Source: Rhodeus uyekii (Eukaryota; Chordata; Actinopteri; Cypriniformes; Acheilognathidae). From it: DNA of 64,000 nt. How positions within the stretch are numbered: the stretch's first letter is position 1; each line of letters begins with the position of its first letter. The notes under the pieces are model-generated. The model made no database searches. It was given only the letters and a program-made list of their open reading frames with translations, and was not told the DNA's origin. Positions 9,101 to 23,000 of this stretch are shown one piece after another. Both the position numbers and the translations under genes were made by a program. Location: positions 1,091,001-1,155,000 of the forward strand of contig JAWRVZ010000043.1 in assembly GCA_037043235.1 (NCBI GenBank). Direction: 5' to 3'.

Positions 9101-12100
9101 ATCATGCCGAGTCCTGTGATACCAAATTTTCTCATATCGGCCATTTTCACTGTCGGCTATTTAGAATTTTGTCATGAAATGCTATGCTTAACAAACACAT
9201 GACGTTAAAGCTGTGTTTCATCAATGCTTTACCCTGAAGTCATATTGAAATGTCTTTAGATGCTTACTGCTGTTGGTCTGATGCTGCCAGACATGTCGGC
9301 ATAACATTTAATGCCCTCCTTATGCTTGGCCCCGTCATGGCTGCTTGCAGCTATATTTATATATTTTAATTATTGAAGATACATTACTGAAAGTTTAGTA
9401 TTTGCACTTCCTGTGGATTTAATGGTGTTTAAGGAATATAAAACCTGTGTTAGTTATTTTAAAAGTGCAATTTATGAATTGTGCTTTGAGACATATAATG
9501 GATTGAAAATTTAATTCAGCTACTAAATCAGCTACAAGTGTCATCCACATAAAAATTGCGAAAGCCTAACCCTAACATCATTCAAAAGTTTGGGGTTGGT
9601 AAGGTTTTTTGAGTCACAAATAAAGTACAAAACTAAAGCATTGTATATTTAATATACTGTATATAGATCTTTTTAAAGAAGTTTATAGTTAATAGGAAAT
9701 AAAATAAAACAGTAACATTGTTATTATTAATACAAAAATATAAAAATAACTTTTACATAAAATAAATGTTAATAAATTTTTTCAAAGCTGAATTTTCAAC
9801 ATCATTCCTCCAGTTTTCAGCATCACACAATCCTTTCAAAATTATTCTAATATGCTGGTTTGGTGCTCAAGAATTTCTAATTATCATCAAACTTGAAAAC
9901 AGTTTTGCTGATTAATATTTTTGTGCAAACTATGATACTTTTTACCTCTTAATTCTTTGTTGAATAGAAAGTTCAAAAGAACAGCATTCATTTAAAAAAA
10001 TTTTTTTTTAATTAATTTAAAAAGTCTTTACATTCCCTTTTTAATCCATTTAATGCATCCATGCCAAATAAAAGTACAGTAATACCTCGGTTTACGAGTT
10101 TAATTCGTTCCAAGAGCGAGCTCGTATCCCAAAACGCTCGTACACCAAAACAATTCCTCCCATAAGAATGCATTAAAAATCAATTAATTCGTTCCACACA
10201 ACCATAAATGCCCATTTTAAATATTTTGTTTTATTTTACCCTATTAATTACAGTTAAAATTATAACCATTAAGATCTCATATAAATACTAATTAGTAATT
10301 GACAATTAAACTCTAAAAATACTTGACAATTTGCTGTAACTCACTTTGAGCAGCGTCTGCTGGCATGAAGGAGATGAGAGACAGAGGAGGGAGGGGGAAA
10401 ACACAAAAACTGGATTCAAGTGCAAATGAGTGAATTTATTATAAAAGTGCAGAAAACAAACGAAGTGATAATCCAGAGTGAAAGTCGTGGAACGGGAGAC
10501 GCGCGCGCGACCACCGCGAGCTCCAGGAGACTCGCGTGCGACCAACGCGAGCTCCGGAGTGGAGAGAAGTGAGGAGATAATGAATTCATGAACCACATAT
10601 ATATTTCACTACGTGAACAATAGCGATCACAATTAATTAATGTTATCACTTCTAAAAGTATCACTTTGGTGAATGATGCAGCCAAACAGAGCGAGGCTGA
10701 GAGAATGAATGATAAAGGGGTGATAAAGGGGTTGGAACTGCGGGACTGTGTTATGAGAGGCTGTCATTAGGATATTTCCAGTAAAAACCAAGTCACTCGT
10801 AAACCGAGGTACCACTGTATTAATTTCTTTAAACAAATTCTTGGTGACCTTAACTTTTGATTGGCAGTGTATAAATACATGCACAAGGAAATGTGTGTGT
10901 GCTTCTGCCATTCTGTACCTCAAGCTGTACAAGCTTCTCTCCAGGACTGTGGGGTTCGTGCTGTCCTTCATCCCTTTCTCCTGCCTTTGATCCCACTTTA
11001 GGATATGTCCCAAAGATGAGATTATACACCTGAACAGAGTACACACGCACACACACAGAACAGATTTAGAAACTCCTATCTCATACATATACTTTAAATA
11101 GCCAGAGAAGAGAAGAAACAAAACTCCCTGAGGAAAATTAACATTTCATTCGGAAACTCACAAGAGCATATCTCAACACTTTTTCATCGACTAAAGCACG
11201 TTAACCCATTAAAGCATGTTATGCTGGAGCTCCTCTGCCCTCAAGCATTAGATTCAATCGTACAACCTCTCTCTTTGTTGTCATGGAGCAGAATCGTTAA
11301 TGGTGCTGCAAACTCGAGCTGAGACTCCAAAGAGGATGAAAGAGGAAGAAGCCTCAGAGGACCATGACGCTGAGTCATGATTTGGACTTCAAAAGCACTG
11401 CTGTCTGAACTAGTTTGGAGGAGAAAGGAAGTTGAGGTGAGAAGACAAACCTCTTTCAGATTGATGGGGGAAGAGAGCAGCACGCTGGCGGTGTCATTTG
11501 GCAGGGAAAGGTTTCTGATCAGGAACTGCTGAAACATTGACTGGTTCCTGAGGACACTTCCCACAGTGAAACCTGAAGCAGAGACATGAACACCCTTTTT
11601 TCATCAAAGCAGTTTGCATTTGCTCCAACTGACGTATGTGTATTTTTTTATTGCTGTTGAAATAAATGATAATTTATAATAATAATATAAATGATATGCA
11701 ACAAGAGAAGAAACTTTTGCAGTCTCCTGCATTCACATACATATGATAATAATAGAGCACAAAGTCCAGTAGTGCCATTGAATATGGTATCGTCTACAAT
11801 GGTGTGTAATAAATCAATTCAATAATACTCAAAATGCCAGATGTCTGCAGGTTTGGGCATATACATCTTTAAAATGTACTGCTGCATGGTTGTCTACAGT
11901 GATTCCTTTCAATACATGGCCGATAAAATCACCATATACAAGCATGATTGCAGTTGAAAATATGCACAAGATTGTTTTTGAATGTCCAAAGATTACATAG
12001 TGTCAACTGGATATACTTTGTTCTTTATTCTCACAAGAATATATATATAAAATCTTATAACAATGGGATTTAAGCACTAAATACAGCAAAATTGCAGTGC

Positions 12101-15100
12101 TATTTATATAGTGTATACTATAGTTGCTTCTAATTTCTCTTTTGCATAAAGTGTTTTATCTTTAATACATCTGTGGTTGGTCAAAGTTGATGCATGTATA
12201 TACAGTATACACACATACGTGTGTGTGTGTGTGTGTGTTTTCTGACCATGGCTGGTGTTGTAGTGGCTCTCTAGAGGGCCTTGTACTGAGCTCAGACTTT
12301 CAAGGTGCTGCTGCAGTGACTCCAGCTCCTCTCCCAGACTGGGCCTGTCTGACGTAAACAAGTGATTCTGCTCCACAACTTCACTGATCCTTTCCAACAA
12401 CTGAGTCACACTAAGAAAAAAAGAGGGTGAAAGTTCAATGGTAAGAGCAACAAGAACAACACAATAAAAAGAAGATAGCAGCAAATTATTAAACAGGAGA
12501 TAACCCAATTTTAAAAAAGCTAGCTGATTACACATTATTAGAACAGAGAGAAATAACTATTTTAAAGTATTGCAGTATTTGGTATAATATTGTATCATCA
12601 GGTCCTAAGCTTAAACTAAAGTTATTCCATCTAATATTTATATCGTAATTTATTTCAGCTCTATTTACTTTACAATTAAAAGAACACTATTTAGTTAACA
12701 ATAACAACACTGGTTCTTTACAGATGCATTGATACTAGTTAGATGTTGGTCTGGTTGGTGAATTAGTATAGCCATGCTTTTTACCACCAAATATTGAAAA
12801 ACTACTGCAGCAAAGCTGATCATCCGAGGCAGTCTTGCTAGTTTAACTAGCACACTCACATTCAAAACACAAGAAATTAGGTCAGCTACAAACCCTCACA
12901 AGATCATGTCACATCAAAGCAAGATAAGATTCATTACACAATCTAACAACTCATACAAATCACTACTACAGGTGGTGATGCTGACTGTTATTCACACCAT
13001 ATAATGAGAACAGAATCCATTAAAGCCCATCTTAGTCATCGAAAGAAAAGAAAAATAACGGAAACAGAACGTGGGTTGACTCACGTGGAGTTTTTATACT
13101 GCAGGAAGCCAAACTCATCCCGCTGACCGTCCGGACACAAGGACTGCATGATGGGAATGATGCCCGCCGAGGTGAGAGGGGCCGCGCTGTAGAAGGCTGG
13201 ATAGAACCGGGGAAAAACAGCCCACCAGGGTGGAGGGACGGAGAGGATGGAGGTGACAGAAGAGTGAAATCCAGCATTGCAATGAGATTTAGATGGTTTT
13301 GATGAAGGTGCAGTTGTGTTCAGGTGTTGAATTGGAGAAGAACATAAAAACAGATCAGTGTATGGATGAAGATAAATAATTATGCCCAGGAATGTGAGTG
13401 AGTGAATGAGAGGGATCGTAGGATGCGGAATAACAGAACAAACAATGATGATGACATTTTCCGAGGTCCACGGATCAAAGATTTGGGGAGAGATTAAAAG
13501 ACAGGGAGAGAAAAAGAAGCTGCCGTCACATATCAGAGAGCAAACACAGGGTCAGAGAGAGTTTCAGATGTCAGATCACTTTCGATAAACTCCAAGAGGC
13601 CTTCAAATGATTTAATTCATCACACACGCAGAGGTTGACTGGACAAGCTGTCACTGAAGCAGAGAGAAACCAGCCTTACTGTGTTGCATAGCTCTTCTAC
13701 ACCCACATGCTGCCAGTCACGACTTATAGAACACAAGGATGAACAGCAGTGTTTAGATGACTCACTTCCACATGGCAACCTGCTCCAGAACACTCTTGAT
13801 ATGGAGTCAAATTTCAGGGAGAGGTAAATGATTATATTTGTTTCTTAAAGGCCATAAACACTGACCACCATGGATCACAGCTCATTTCTGCCTTCAAGTC
13901 CTCCTGAGAAATTCCTAACTCAGAAATCATAACTCTATATGTGTGGGCCTGCACGCACTTTATTCTATCCAGAATTAATTTTATAATTCATGAAAGAGGT
14001 AAGAAACTTTTTAGCACAAGACCAACAAAATTTACATTTACATTTATGCAATTGGCAGACGCTTTTATCCAAAGCGACTTACATTGCATTCAAGGAACAC
14101 ATTGAATCAATTCTTGCTTTCCCTGGGAATTGAACCCATGACCTTGGTGTTGTAAGCACCAATGCTCTACTGATTGAGCTACAGGAAGCTCTCAAAAATA
14201 AAGAGAAAAAGATGTACATCACATGTGGTGTGTAATTTATCATTCAAGGCTAGATTATTGTAATGCTCTACTGGGTGGTTGCCCTGTATGCTTAATAAAC
14301 AAAAGATCATGCTGCCGTAGAGAATGATGGGAAATGTAGTTTGGGTCACCTAAGTGAGTAGTATTTTCAAGCAAGCTACAGTACTTTTCAAAAGTTTGGG
14401 GTTTGTACCGGTAAGTTTTCCATGTTTCTAAAAGTCAAGTCATGTTCACTGAGGCTGCATTTATTTACGCATTTAACATGTGGCAGTCGGGACTAAAAAA
14501 AACAACATCTTGACGGTATTTTTGTGCGCTTATCTCATTAATACACTTATTCTGAGGTGATTCAAAGGCAACGACATGCCAGATTCAAACCTGAGTCTCC
14601 CTTATAAGCACCATCTATTTGGAGCATGTGCACTAAGCACTAAACAACGGTCCCAGCAACTGTGAAAAATTTGGATACGATATTTTTCCTTTGTGTTAAA
14701 TTTGTTTTAATCTAGTTTGACCAATGATCACATGCCTGTAACATTCAAAAGGACACAATTCATTTGCGGAAATGTAGGGTAATAGTGCCTTCCGATGTCA
14801 ATTCTCTGATAAAACAATCCCTTACTACAACTTAGCCTTCCATTGAACTGCTAATGAGTAAATTAGCCCTATAACTGCTGAGATTATTTAATGAAGCCTT
14901 AATTAATGAATGGCTCTGAGAGATGTGATCCTCCATTAGAGCATCAGTCAATTCAGATTCAGCTTTCGCCTCCATTCACTTTGGCAGCCTTGCCTGAAAT
15001 GCAAACATTAGGCAGCTGGCACTGACGAAGTGATCTGGAAGGTTACTTAATGGTAAGTGCTGACACTTTTTCCCTCCCTTAAGTGTTTTGTTATTGCGGC

Positions 15101-15461
15101 GTATGGCCCGTGGCATTGGTATCCTCGTGCAACGTCGCCTGCTCTTAAAAAATACCCAGAAGCAACACACCACGGCGCTTTCACCCAGAAGCAGCAGCGT
15201 TAGCTAAACAATGTTCGCCATCAGCACCTGTCAACTCTGCAAAAAATGTCCCTCGATTGACGTTAACATCGAGGCATGTTATATTTCTGTTGTTCCAGTG
15301 ACAGGTTGTCTGCTCACAAGAGGTAACTATATTTATTGCCTCGGTTTCCTAACTCTTATATCTGACATCTGCTCCCGCTCTGCAAACACAGCTGAGGATT
15401 AAAAGAGCAAAGATCAGTCTGGGGAAATAACCTGATGGCTCAGTAAGTAGATGAATTCATT

Positions 15462-15548
<87 letters not shown>

Positions 15549-17052
15549 TATCTGATAATTAGAAATCACAGCTCATTGGTTGAGGAAATCATCAAGACAA
15601 GATGTTTGATTAACATGATGTTGTAAAAACAGATCCTTCTTTCACTGTGGATTGTGGATTATGTTAGTGTTCAGAAACATATGGAGGCCCAACATCTAAA
15701 CCTCTTAAACCAGGCGTGACGCATTAAAATGGCAAGAATTTTTTTTTTTATACTAATCCTAGTTCATGTTACTGTTACTTTCCATTTCAGCAGCATTGTG
15801 ATGGGAGCCTCATTCGCATGGGATACTCATTGGATGAAAATCACAGTTGAAATTGAGTCTTTGAAAATTGACAATATCAGCATAAATCCTTACCATTTTG
15901 GGGGGATTAGCAACCGTCTCTTATGCTCACAAATGGTACATTTTTATAAAAATATAAGCAGTAATATTGTGAAATACTAGTTTATTAGTATAAATGACTG
16001 TATTACATTTTATAATATATTTTAAAAGGTAAAATATCTGCAACCATTACTCCAATCTTCAGTGTTATATAATCCTTTAGAGACTAAAAAACATTTCTTA
16101 TTATTATCAACATATTAATAGCAACATAGCTAGATATTTTTGTGGAAGTCGTTTATTTTATTTAATAAAAAATTTGAAATGTTCAAAAGAAAATAATTGA
16201 TTTAAAACAGAAATATTTGTAAGATTATACATGTCTTTATAATCACTTTTGATCAATCTAATGCATCCTTGCTGGGTAAAATTATTAATTTCTTAAAGAT
16301 TTTATTTAATTAAAAAAATTATAATAATTACATAATGTATTGCCATTATGTAATCCAAAAGAAAAACATTACATGTTAAGTTACTTTAAGTTTACTTTAA
16401 GTTAATTTATGCCAAAAAAAATTAGAATTTATGCCAACATTGTCCAAAACCCACTTTGAAACAGGCTATTTCAAAACTTTTGGTGAGCACTATATATTTA
16501 ACGTCAAACATGGACAAGTCTAAAAGAGATTGATTGTGGCTGTTGATGTGAAAAATTTCTCAAGGTAAAACATAAGGCGGATGACGTATGAAAGCACAAA
16601 CAGATAGAACTCATCATTACTGTTCTGATTGACTGGGATTTAATGGATCACACAGAGTTTTTTTTTACACATTTGCTGGAAACTTGATGCATCACGCCTG
16701 GTAATGTCAAAGTGAGTGTTATTAATTTTCTTATGTTTGTGTGCATGCTGACATATGGTCAAGTGTGCAAATACTGCTTGAGTTATTTTGGCCCTTTTAC
16801 CATTAGAATGATGCATGAAACAGTTGACATGACAAATAACACAATAACAGCACAATAAACAAATAAACTCCACAGAAAAGCACACACTCACAATTAGAGG
16901 ACACACAGTGGAATGATCCCACAAACCCAAATGAGTTAAGAATTTAGCCACACCCACACACACACAAACACACACAAAAAAAAAACATTTTGACTTACAC
17001 ACTGGTCCAGCATGCAGTGAACATGCACGTGAGAACAAATGAAAGACAGAGG

Positions 17053-17099
<47 letters not shown>

Positions 17100-20000
17100 T
17101 ATTGAGGACAGATGATAGAAAGAAGCAAAAATGAAACAAAACATGTGTGATTTCAGCATTGGAAATAACAGACATTGTGATGACATACAAATGAGGGTGT
17201 TCTGTGAAAGAAAAATACATGACTAAAGCTCTGTCTAACAGCCAAACAATCTTTGCAATCAATGATAGATTGGCAAAGTTTTATGATGCAACCACATAGA
17301 AAAATGGATAAACATCATCATATACTACAAACAACACTTAAAGGGATAGTTCACCCAAAAATCTAAAATTAAGTACTCACCTTCATGTCATTCCAAACCT
17401 GTATGAATTTACTTTCTTTAGTGGAACACAAAAGGAGATGTTAGGAAGAATGTTTACTCGTTTCCACACAATGGAGGAATCGATAAATCATCGCTGAATG
17501 GACGTGAATAAGATCAAATTTCAAGAAGATGAACAAATCTATTGTATGACTTCAGAAGATTGACAGCTTTGGTCACTTTTATTGTATAGAAAATAACAGT
17601 CAGAGCATTCTGAAAAGTATTTCCTTTTGTGTTCCACAGAAACAAGAAACATACAGGTTTGTAACATCATTACAGTGAGTAAATGTTGTCAGATTTTTGT
17701 TTTTTTGAGTGAACTGTTCCCTTAATTACAGATAAAGGTTAAAAGTATCCAGTCCAAGTAATTCAGACACACTTACAGAACATTATTACAGTGGATAAGT
17801 GAACTTCATAAGACCCCCATGTGACAACATAAGTGATCTGACCACTGGAGGGCAAAAATGAGCTGGGTTGGGGTAAGAGCCACCTTACATTTCCTACCTT
17901 CACCCCCTACTCCTGTTCTTCTCTCTCTGTGCTGGCATGAAACTTACCTTCTTTCACAGGAATGGCTGGCTTCTTCTGCCGCAAGCCCAGGAGTATGAAG
18001 AAAAGCACCAGAGGGATGAAAATCTCAAACGCAAGGACCCACTGCAGAGATAAACAAAGAGAAACCGGTTATGAAAGCCACATGGGCTGCAGTGGCTGGA
18101 GGTTGAGGAATTTATATTGCATGATTTGTAGAACATCTGAAGTTGTAAACAGTTCAACTAGGGCTCATCAATAAAGATGACCTGCTCAGTTCGGGGACCA
18201 GTGTGAGGGAATTTCAGGCCAGTTGATGGAATAGTAACATTGCATTTACACTGAAAACTTTACGTTAATTAAGACTGAACCTCCATTTATTGTGCCTTGG
18301 TTTTCGGTTTTCTACATTTTTGCAAAAAGATGATGTGTTGTTTAAATTGCTAAAATTACCTCTTGAAACCATCAGGAAGAATATGGTGAAAACTACAAAC
18401 TAATCACTAATGATTTGCACCACTGTCACAGTCATGTCGTGTCTCGTCACTTCCTGTTACCTCTTGTGTTTCCGTCTCGTTTGCCACTCCCCTTATTAGT
18501 CATGTCAGGTGTTTCTCATTATTCCCGTGTATATATAAACCCTCATGTTCTCCTTGTCTTTGTGGATTGTTAACGTTTCTATGACGTTCATGTCTGCCTT
18601 TAATGTTTGCGTCGCCTAGTTCCATGTTTCCTCAAGCCCTGCACAAGAGAGCCGTTTCCTTTGTTTTGTATTTAAAGTATTTTCGTTTCCTCGCCTTCGT
18701 CTAACTTCCTCGCCTTCGTCTTTCACAACACAATTCCGTTACAACCATATCCCATTGTTCAATTCATTTATAGTTACATTTAATCTGAAAAATTTCCAGC
18801 TTATTACCAATTTTCTTCTTGCAAAGAAAAAAAAGTATATAAAAACGCAAAAGTAAATAATTTATATTAAAAAATACACTACCACTCAGAAGTTTAAAGT
18901 AGAAAAAATAATTATTAGCATGAATTAAATTGTTACAGTAAAGACACGTTTGTTACAAAACATTATTCTATTTCAAATAAATATCTTTCTATTCATCAAA
19001 TAATCACAGTTTCCACACAAAAATTAAGCAGAAGAAACATTTAAGAAATGTTTTATTGAGCACCAAACTTAAATATCAGCATATTACAATGCTGATCTTT
19101 CTGAAAGATCATGCGACACTGAAGACTGGAGTAAACTTTGTTTTTTCTCTGCTTGTAAAAATTAATTTATTCCTCTGAAGGCAATCTCATTCTTAAGCCT
19201 TGCCAACTGATTTAGTCCAGTCAGGGATTGATCCGGTAAATACAAACCGGCCAATTGAAGAGTTTGCTTAACATGCAATATTTGCTAGTGGCCTGGCTAA
19301 CACACCTGCTAGTGCTTCCAACGTTTATTAAATAAGGTGGAGGAGAAATGAAAGACATTGGACACACACGCTCCACAGCAGGTGGTTGGAAGGAGATGTC
19401 AAACGCTTTCAGGCACATTGTTTAAAGTGTGCGTGTGAAAAATACAGCAGAAAAGCTGCATCTCTTAACATTTCCCCCTGTATTATTTCCTCCCTCTCTT
19501 TCTCTCTCACTCACTCAATCTCTCTGCAGGAGGCTCATTTTTGGACAAATCTCAACTGGAGTTGCTGAGAAATAAGCTGTTGGTTAAAGTGTAGACTTTG
19601 ATTAGAAACACCGGGTTACAGCCAAGGATGCTATTTATAGCTGAACTGAGATCAGTCTCTTATTATTACTTCCTCTACAAATGCATAAGGCTGCTGTGTG
19701 TGCTTGACTGAGAAAGGCCGATCTCAGATCAGTATCTAAGGGCATCCTATCCCCAACCACAATGTGCCTTTAACTGCAGCACAACGTCACCACAATGACA
19801 CTCAGTCCACATCCTGTCTTTGTCAACAAGTGACAACACAAGGAGAAGAGGTTTTTCTCTCGTTGTCAGACGTTCTCCCCGAGCATCTCTGCCATTTCTG
19901 AAGGTCACAACAAACAAGAAGCTCCTTTTACATGCATCTCTCACAATACACAAAGCCTCATCTGACATGACACACAAAGCTTCGCTTACAAGACCCTCGG

Positions 20001-23000
20001 AGCTGAGCACAGCGGGTGTGCACACCAGCCAAAGAGACCTTGTTTCTTCTTGTTAGAAAGTCCTGTGGCTTATAGAAGAGGCAACAACAAACAATTGAGT
20101 TGAATCTCACAGGAGTCTGTTTGTCAACTATTTATGGAGATATTGTGTCTGTCTATTAGCACGTCGCATAGGCATTACACAGAATTGGCCTGTAATTTTA
20201 TTTAACACATGCACGGTTTTACCTAGCTATCTAAATGAGGACATACAATAAGTGTCAATTGTTATTAGTCGTATAATATAGCAGTGAGAGTGAGTGTACA
20301 CAGGTTTATACAATGTGGAGGTATATGTATTTAATTTTTTTGAAAATGCAGAAATGTGATGGGTAGGTTTAGGGTTAGTGTAAAGGGATAGAAAATACAG
20401 TTTGTACAGTTTAAAAATCATTAAGCGTATGGAGAGTTCACACAAAGATACTGAAACCAAGTGTGTGTGTGTGTGTGTGTATACACACACAGTATGCATA
20501 TAACTGTCCACCCACACACACAGTGCATTAGTGCAATAACACTTCTAGCCAAAAATACACACCCAGACACCACTATGCACAAAACAGTCTAGTCATTGTC
20601 TTTCAGCTGTCCACTCTTTATACTTTTTCTGCTAAAACACACTTGAGCTGCTGTCCACCGAGCCCAGCATCCATCACCAACCGACAGGCAAATAACACAA
20701 GCTAAAACACTTATTCCCCAATAACAATGCATGCTGAGAGATATGAGGTTTTCTGTCAAATGAATTTGAAATAATAGAATATCTTTTACTGTGCGAAAAC
20801 TAAAAAACACGTCTCATATAAACCTCCATATACCCCTCTTCTCTTTTCTCTGCTTGTCTCTCCCCAGACAGCTCATTTGAACAGAGCGCAGATAAAACTA
20901 ACATGCACAAAACATCATTTAGCATTCATAATTACGTTCCTAACCAACAAATGCAAACAGGCCCCACAGTCACATGGGATTGAGACACTGAGCGCTGTTT
21001 GTGTGAGCTGTGTTTTTGAATTATTATCTTGTGCGTGATCAGAAAGTATGTAGTTCGCAGTGATTTTACCACCAGTAAGGGGGAAATTATTGCTTAAAAT
21101 GGTGACAACAGCACCAAAGCCCAATAAAATTTGTTATATCTACTATCAATAATTATTGAAATTATTAGCGATAAGTAATATAGTACAATCAAATACTGTA
21201 GCAACATTTATAGCCATTTTATGGCTCATCCAATGAGATTTTAAACTGAGAACCATCCCTGTTTTTATATCTGTTCCTGCTTGTCAGTGGAAGACTTAGG
21301 AGTTAGGCATCAAACTACTGTATTTAAAGGTGCTTTGCAAGACAAATTGTGAATGTTAAAAGCCCAATACAAATAAATATGAACTAAAATGAGTAAGTGT
21401 GTTGAATGTGCTTCATCTAAAAGGTATAATGCAGTTACTCGTTCCTCGACTCTCCCCTCTAGGCAGCCAGGGTTTGAGGAATGGATCTGTGGTCATTCAC
21501 AGTGGATTGATTACCCATCTCCCCCTCTGTTAATACGCTACAGCTCCAGGCTATAGACATATTTCTCCTGAGACTCACTAGGACATTGGTGTATTTCCAT
21601 TCCAAGCTGCTTATGCAGAAACAATTCCACCCAGGAAGCAAGACAAGGGATCTCGATACAACGTGCAATGCTTTGTTTTTCATTTGAATAACTTGACTAG
21701 ATGATGCAAGGATATAATATTTCAGGCTCTGAGTACAGATCATTAAAGTTTATCTGAAAATGGAACCCATTTTCGTCAGTCTACGACAGTGAAAGCTGAA
21801 ACATTAGTGGGTTTTCTCAACCTCAATATAATAGTACATTCAGAAGTGATTCATAAAGTACATTGCTAAAATTGCTAGCAAGTGTATCTTGTATTTTTAA
21901 TCAATAACAATGAGGTTTGTACCACCAGTTACTTGGCAAAACTCTTTCTGAAACTAGACACCCTGTGACACCCACCAAGTTACAAAATCTTTTTGCCAAT
22001 GACTGTTTGTGATTACTGGATAAGGATTAAAAGCATTTTATGTGCAGGACCGAGTGGATTTCCATTTCTACGTCAGCTACAAATCCTTAGAATTAATGGT
22101 TTTAAAAGATTATGCTTAATATACAAATGTCTCCAATAAATCTCTCTTAAAATGTCCTGAGGTTTGAAGGTTTTTACCCTCAAAGGGTAGATTGATGTTA
22201 TCAATTTACCTAGTGCTCACATTTACTACATAAAAGCATTCATGAAAAACAATAACTAGCCAGTGAAAAATATTTTGATTCATAATTGAACTATGTTGGG
22301 AAAAATGCTCAATTGGGTTGCGATCTAGTTATTGTGGGGGCCATTTTAGTACAGTGAACTAAATGTCATGTTCAAGAAACCAATTTGAAATGATTCAAGC
22401 TTCCTTGAATCATTATCCTGCTGGAAGTAGCCATCAGAGGATGGGTACATGGTGGTCATAAAGGGATGGACATGGTCAGAAACAATGCTCAGGTAGGCGG
22501 TGGCATTTAAACGATGCCTAATTGGCACTAAGGGGCCTAAATAAAGTGTGCCAAGAAAACATCCCCCACACCATTACACCACCACCACCAGCCTGCACAG
22601 TGGTAACAAGGCATGATGGTTCCATGTTCTCATTCTGTTTACACCAAATTCTGACTCTACCATCTGAATGTCTCAACAGAAATCGAGACTCATCAGACCA
22701 GGCAACATTTTTCCAGTCTTCAACAGTCCAATTTTGGTGAGCTTGTGCAAATTGTAGCCTCTTTTTCCTGTTTTTTGTAGTGGAGATGAGTGGTACCCGG
22801 TGGGGTCTTCTGCTGTTGTAGCCCATCCGCCTCAAGGTTGTGCGTGTTGTGGCTTCACAAATGCTTTGCTGCATACCTCGGTTGTAACAAGTGGTTATTT
22901 CAGTCAAAGTTGCTCTTCTATCAGCTTGAATCAGCCAATTCTCCTCTGACCTCTAGCATCAACAAAGGCTGCTGCATACAGGATGTTTTTCCCTTTTCAC

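Larger units (their letters stand above)
6718..10918. other. abca2 intron 6, filled with repeats
   Basis: A 4.2-kb intron between two abca2 exons. It holds a 1.7-kb element (7619-9360), a teleost interspersed repeat (9580-10070) and a MITE (10077-10817). The remainder (6718-7618) is AT-rich single-copy-looking sequence with a short AAAGTATG-type imperfect repeat near 7133-7205. No further exon is needed: the flanking exons join in phase. Confidence 0.7.
13197..17947. other. abca2 intron 2
   Basis: 4.75-kb intron with a tRNA-derived SINE (14031-14190), two copies of the TTCAAAAGTTTGG repeat (14382-14480 and 16030-16490), a long TG microsatellite (15464-15538), a GA microsatellite (17057-17096) and a palindromic MITE (17339-17725). 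The part at about 14800-15130 is non-repetitive and rich in TAAT-type motifs; it might be conserved non-coding DNA, but that cannot be tested here. Confidence 0.6.

Noticed and set aside
10306..10685. Open frames at 10306-10685 on the minus strand
   Set aside because: They lie inside the MITE 10077-10817 and show no transposase or other domain.
14117..14188. Possible tRNA gene
   Set aside because: A and B boxes are present, but the sequence is fused to a SINE tail, is diverged, and a second copy with the same tail exists at 56114-56289.
16640..17262. Open frames rich in Leu-Ser
   Set aside because: They are translations of the GA microsatellite and its flanks.
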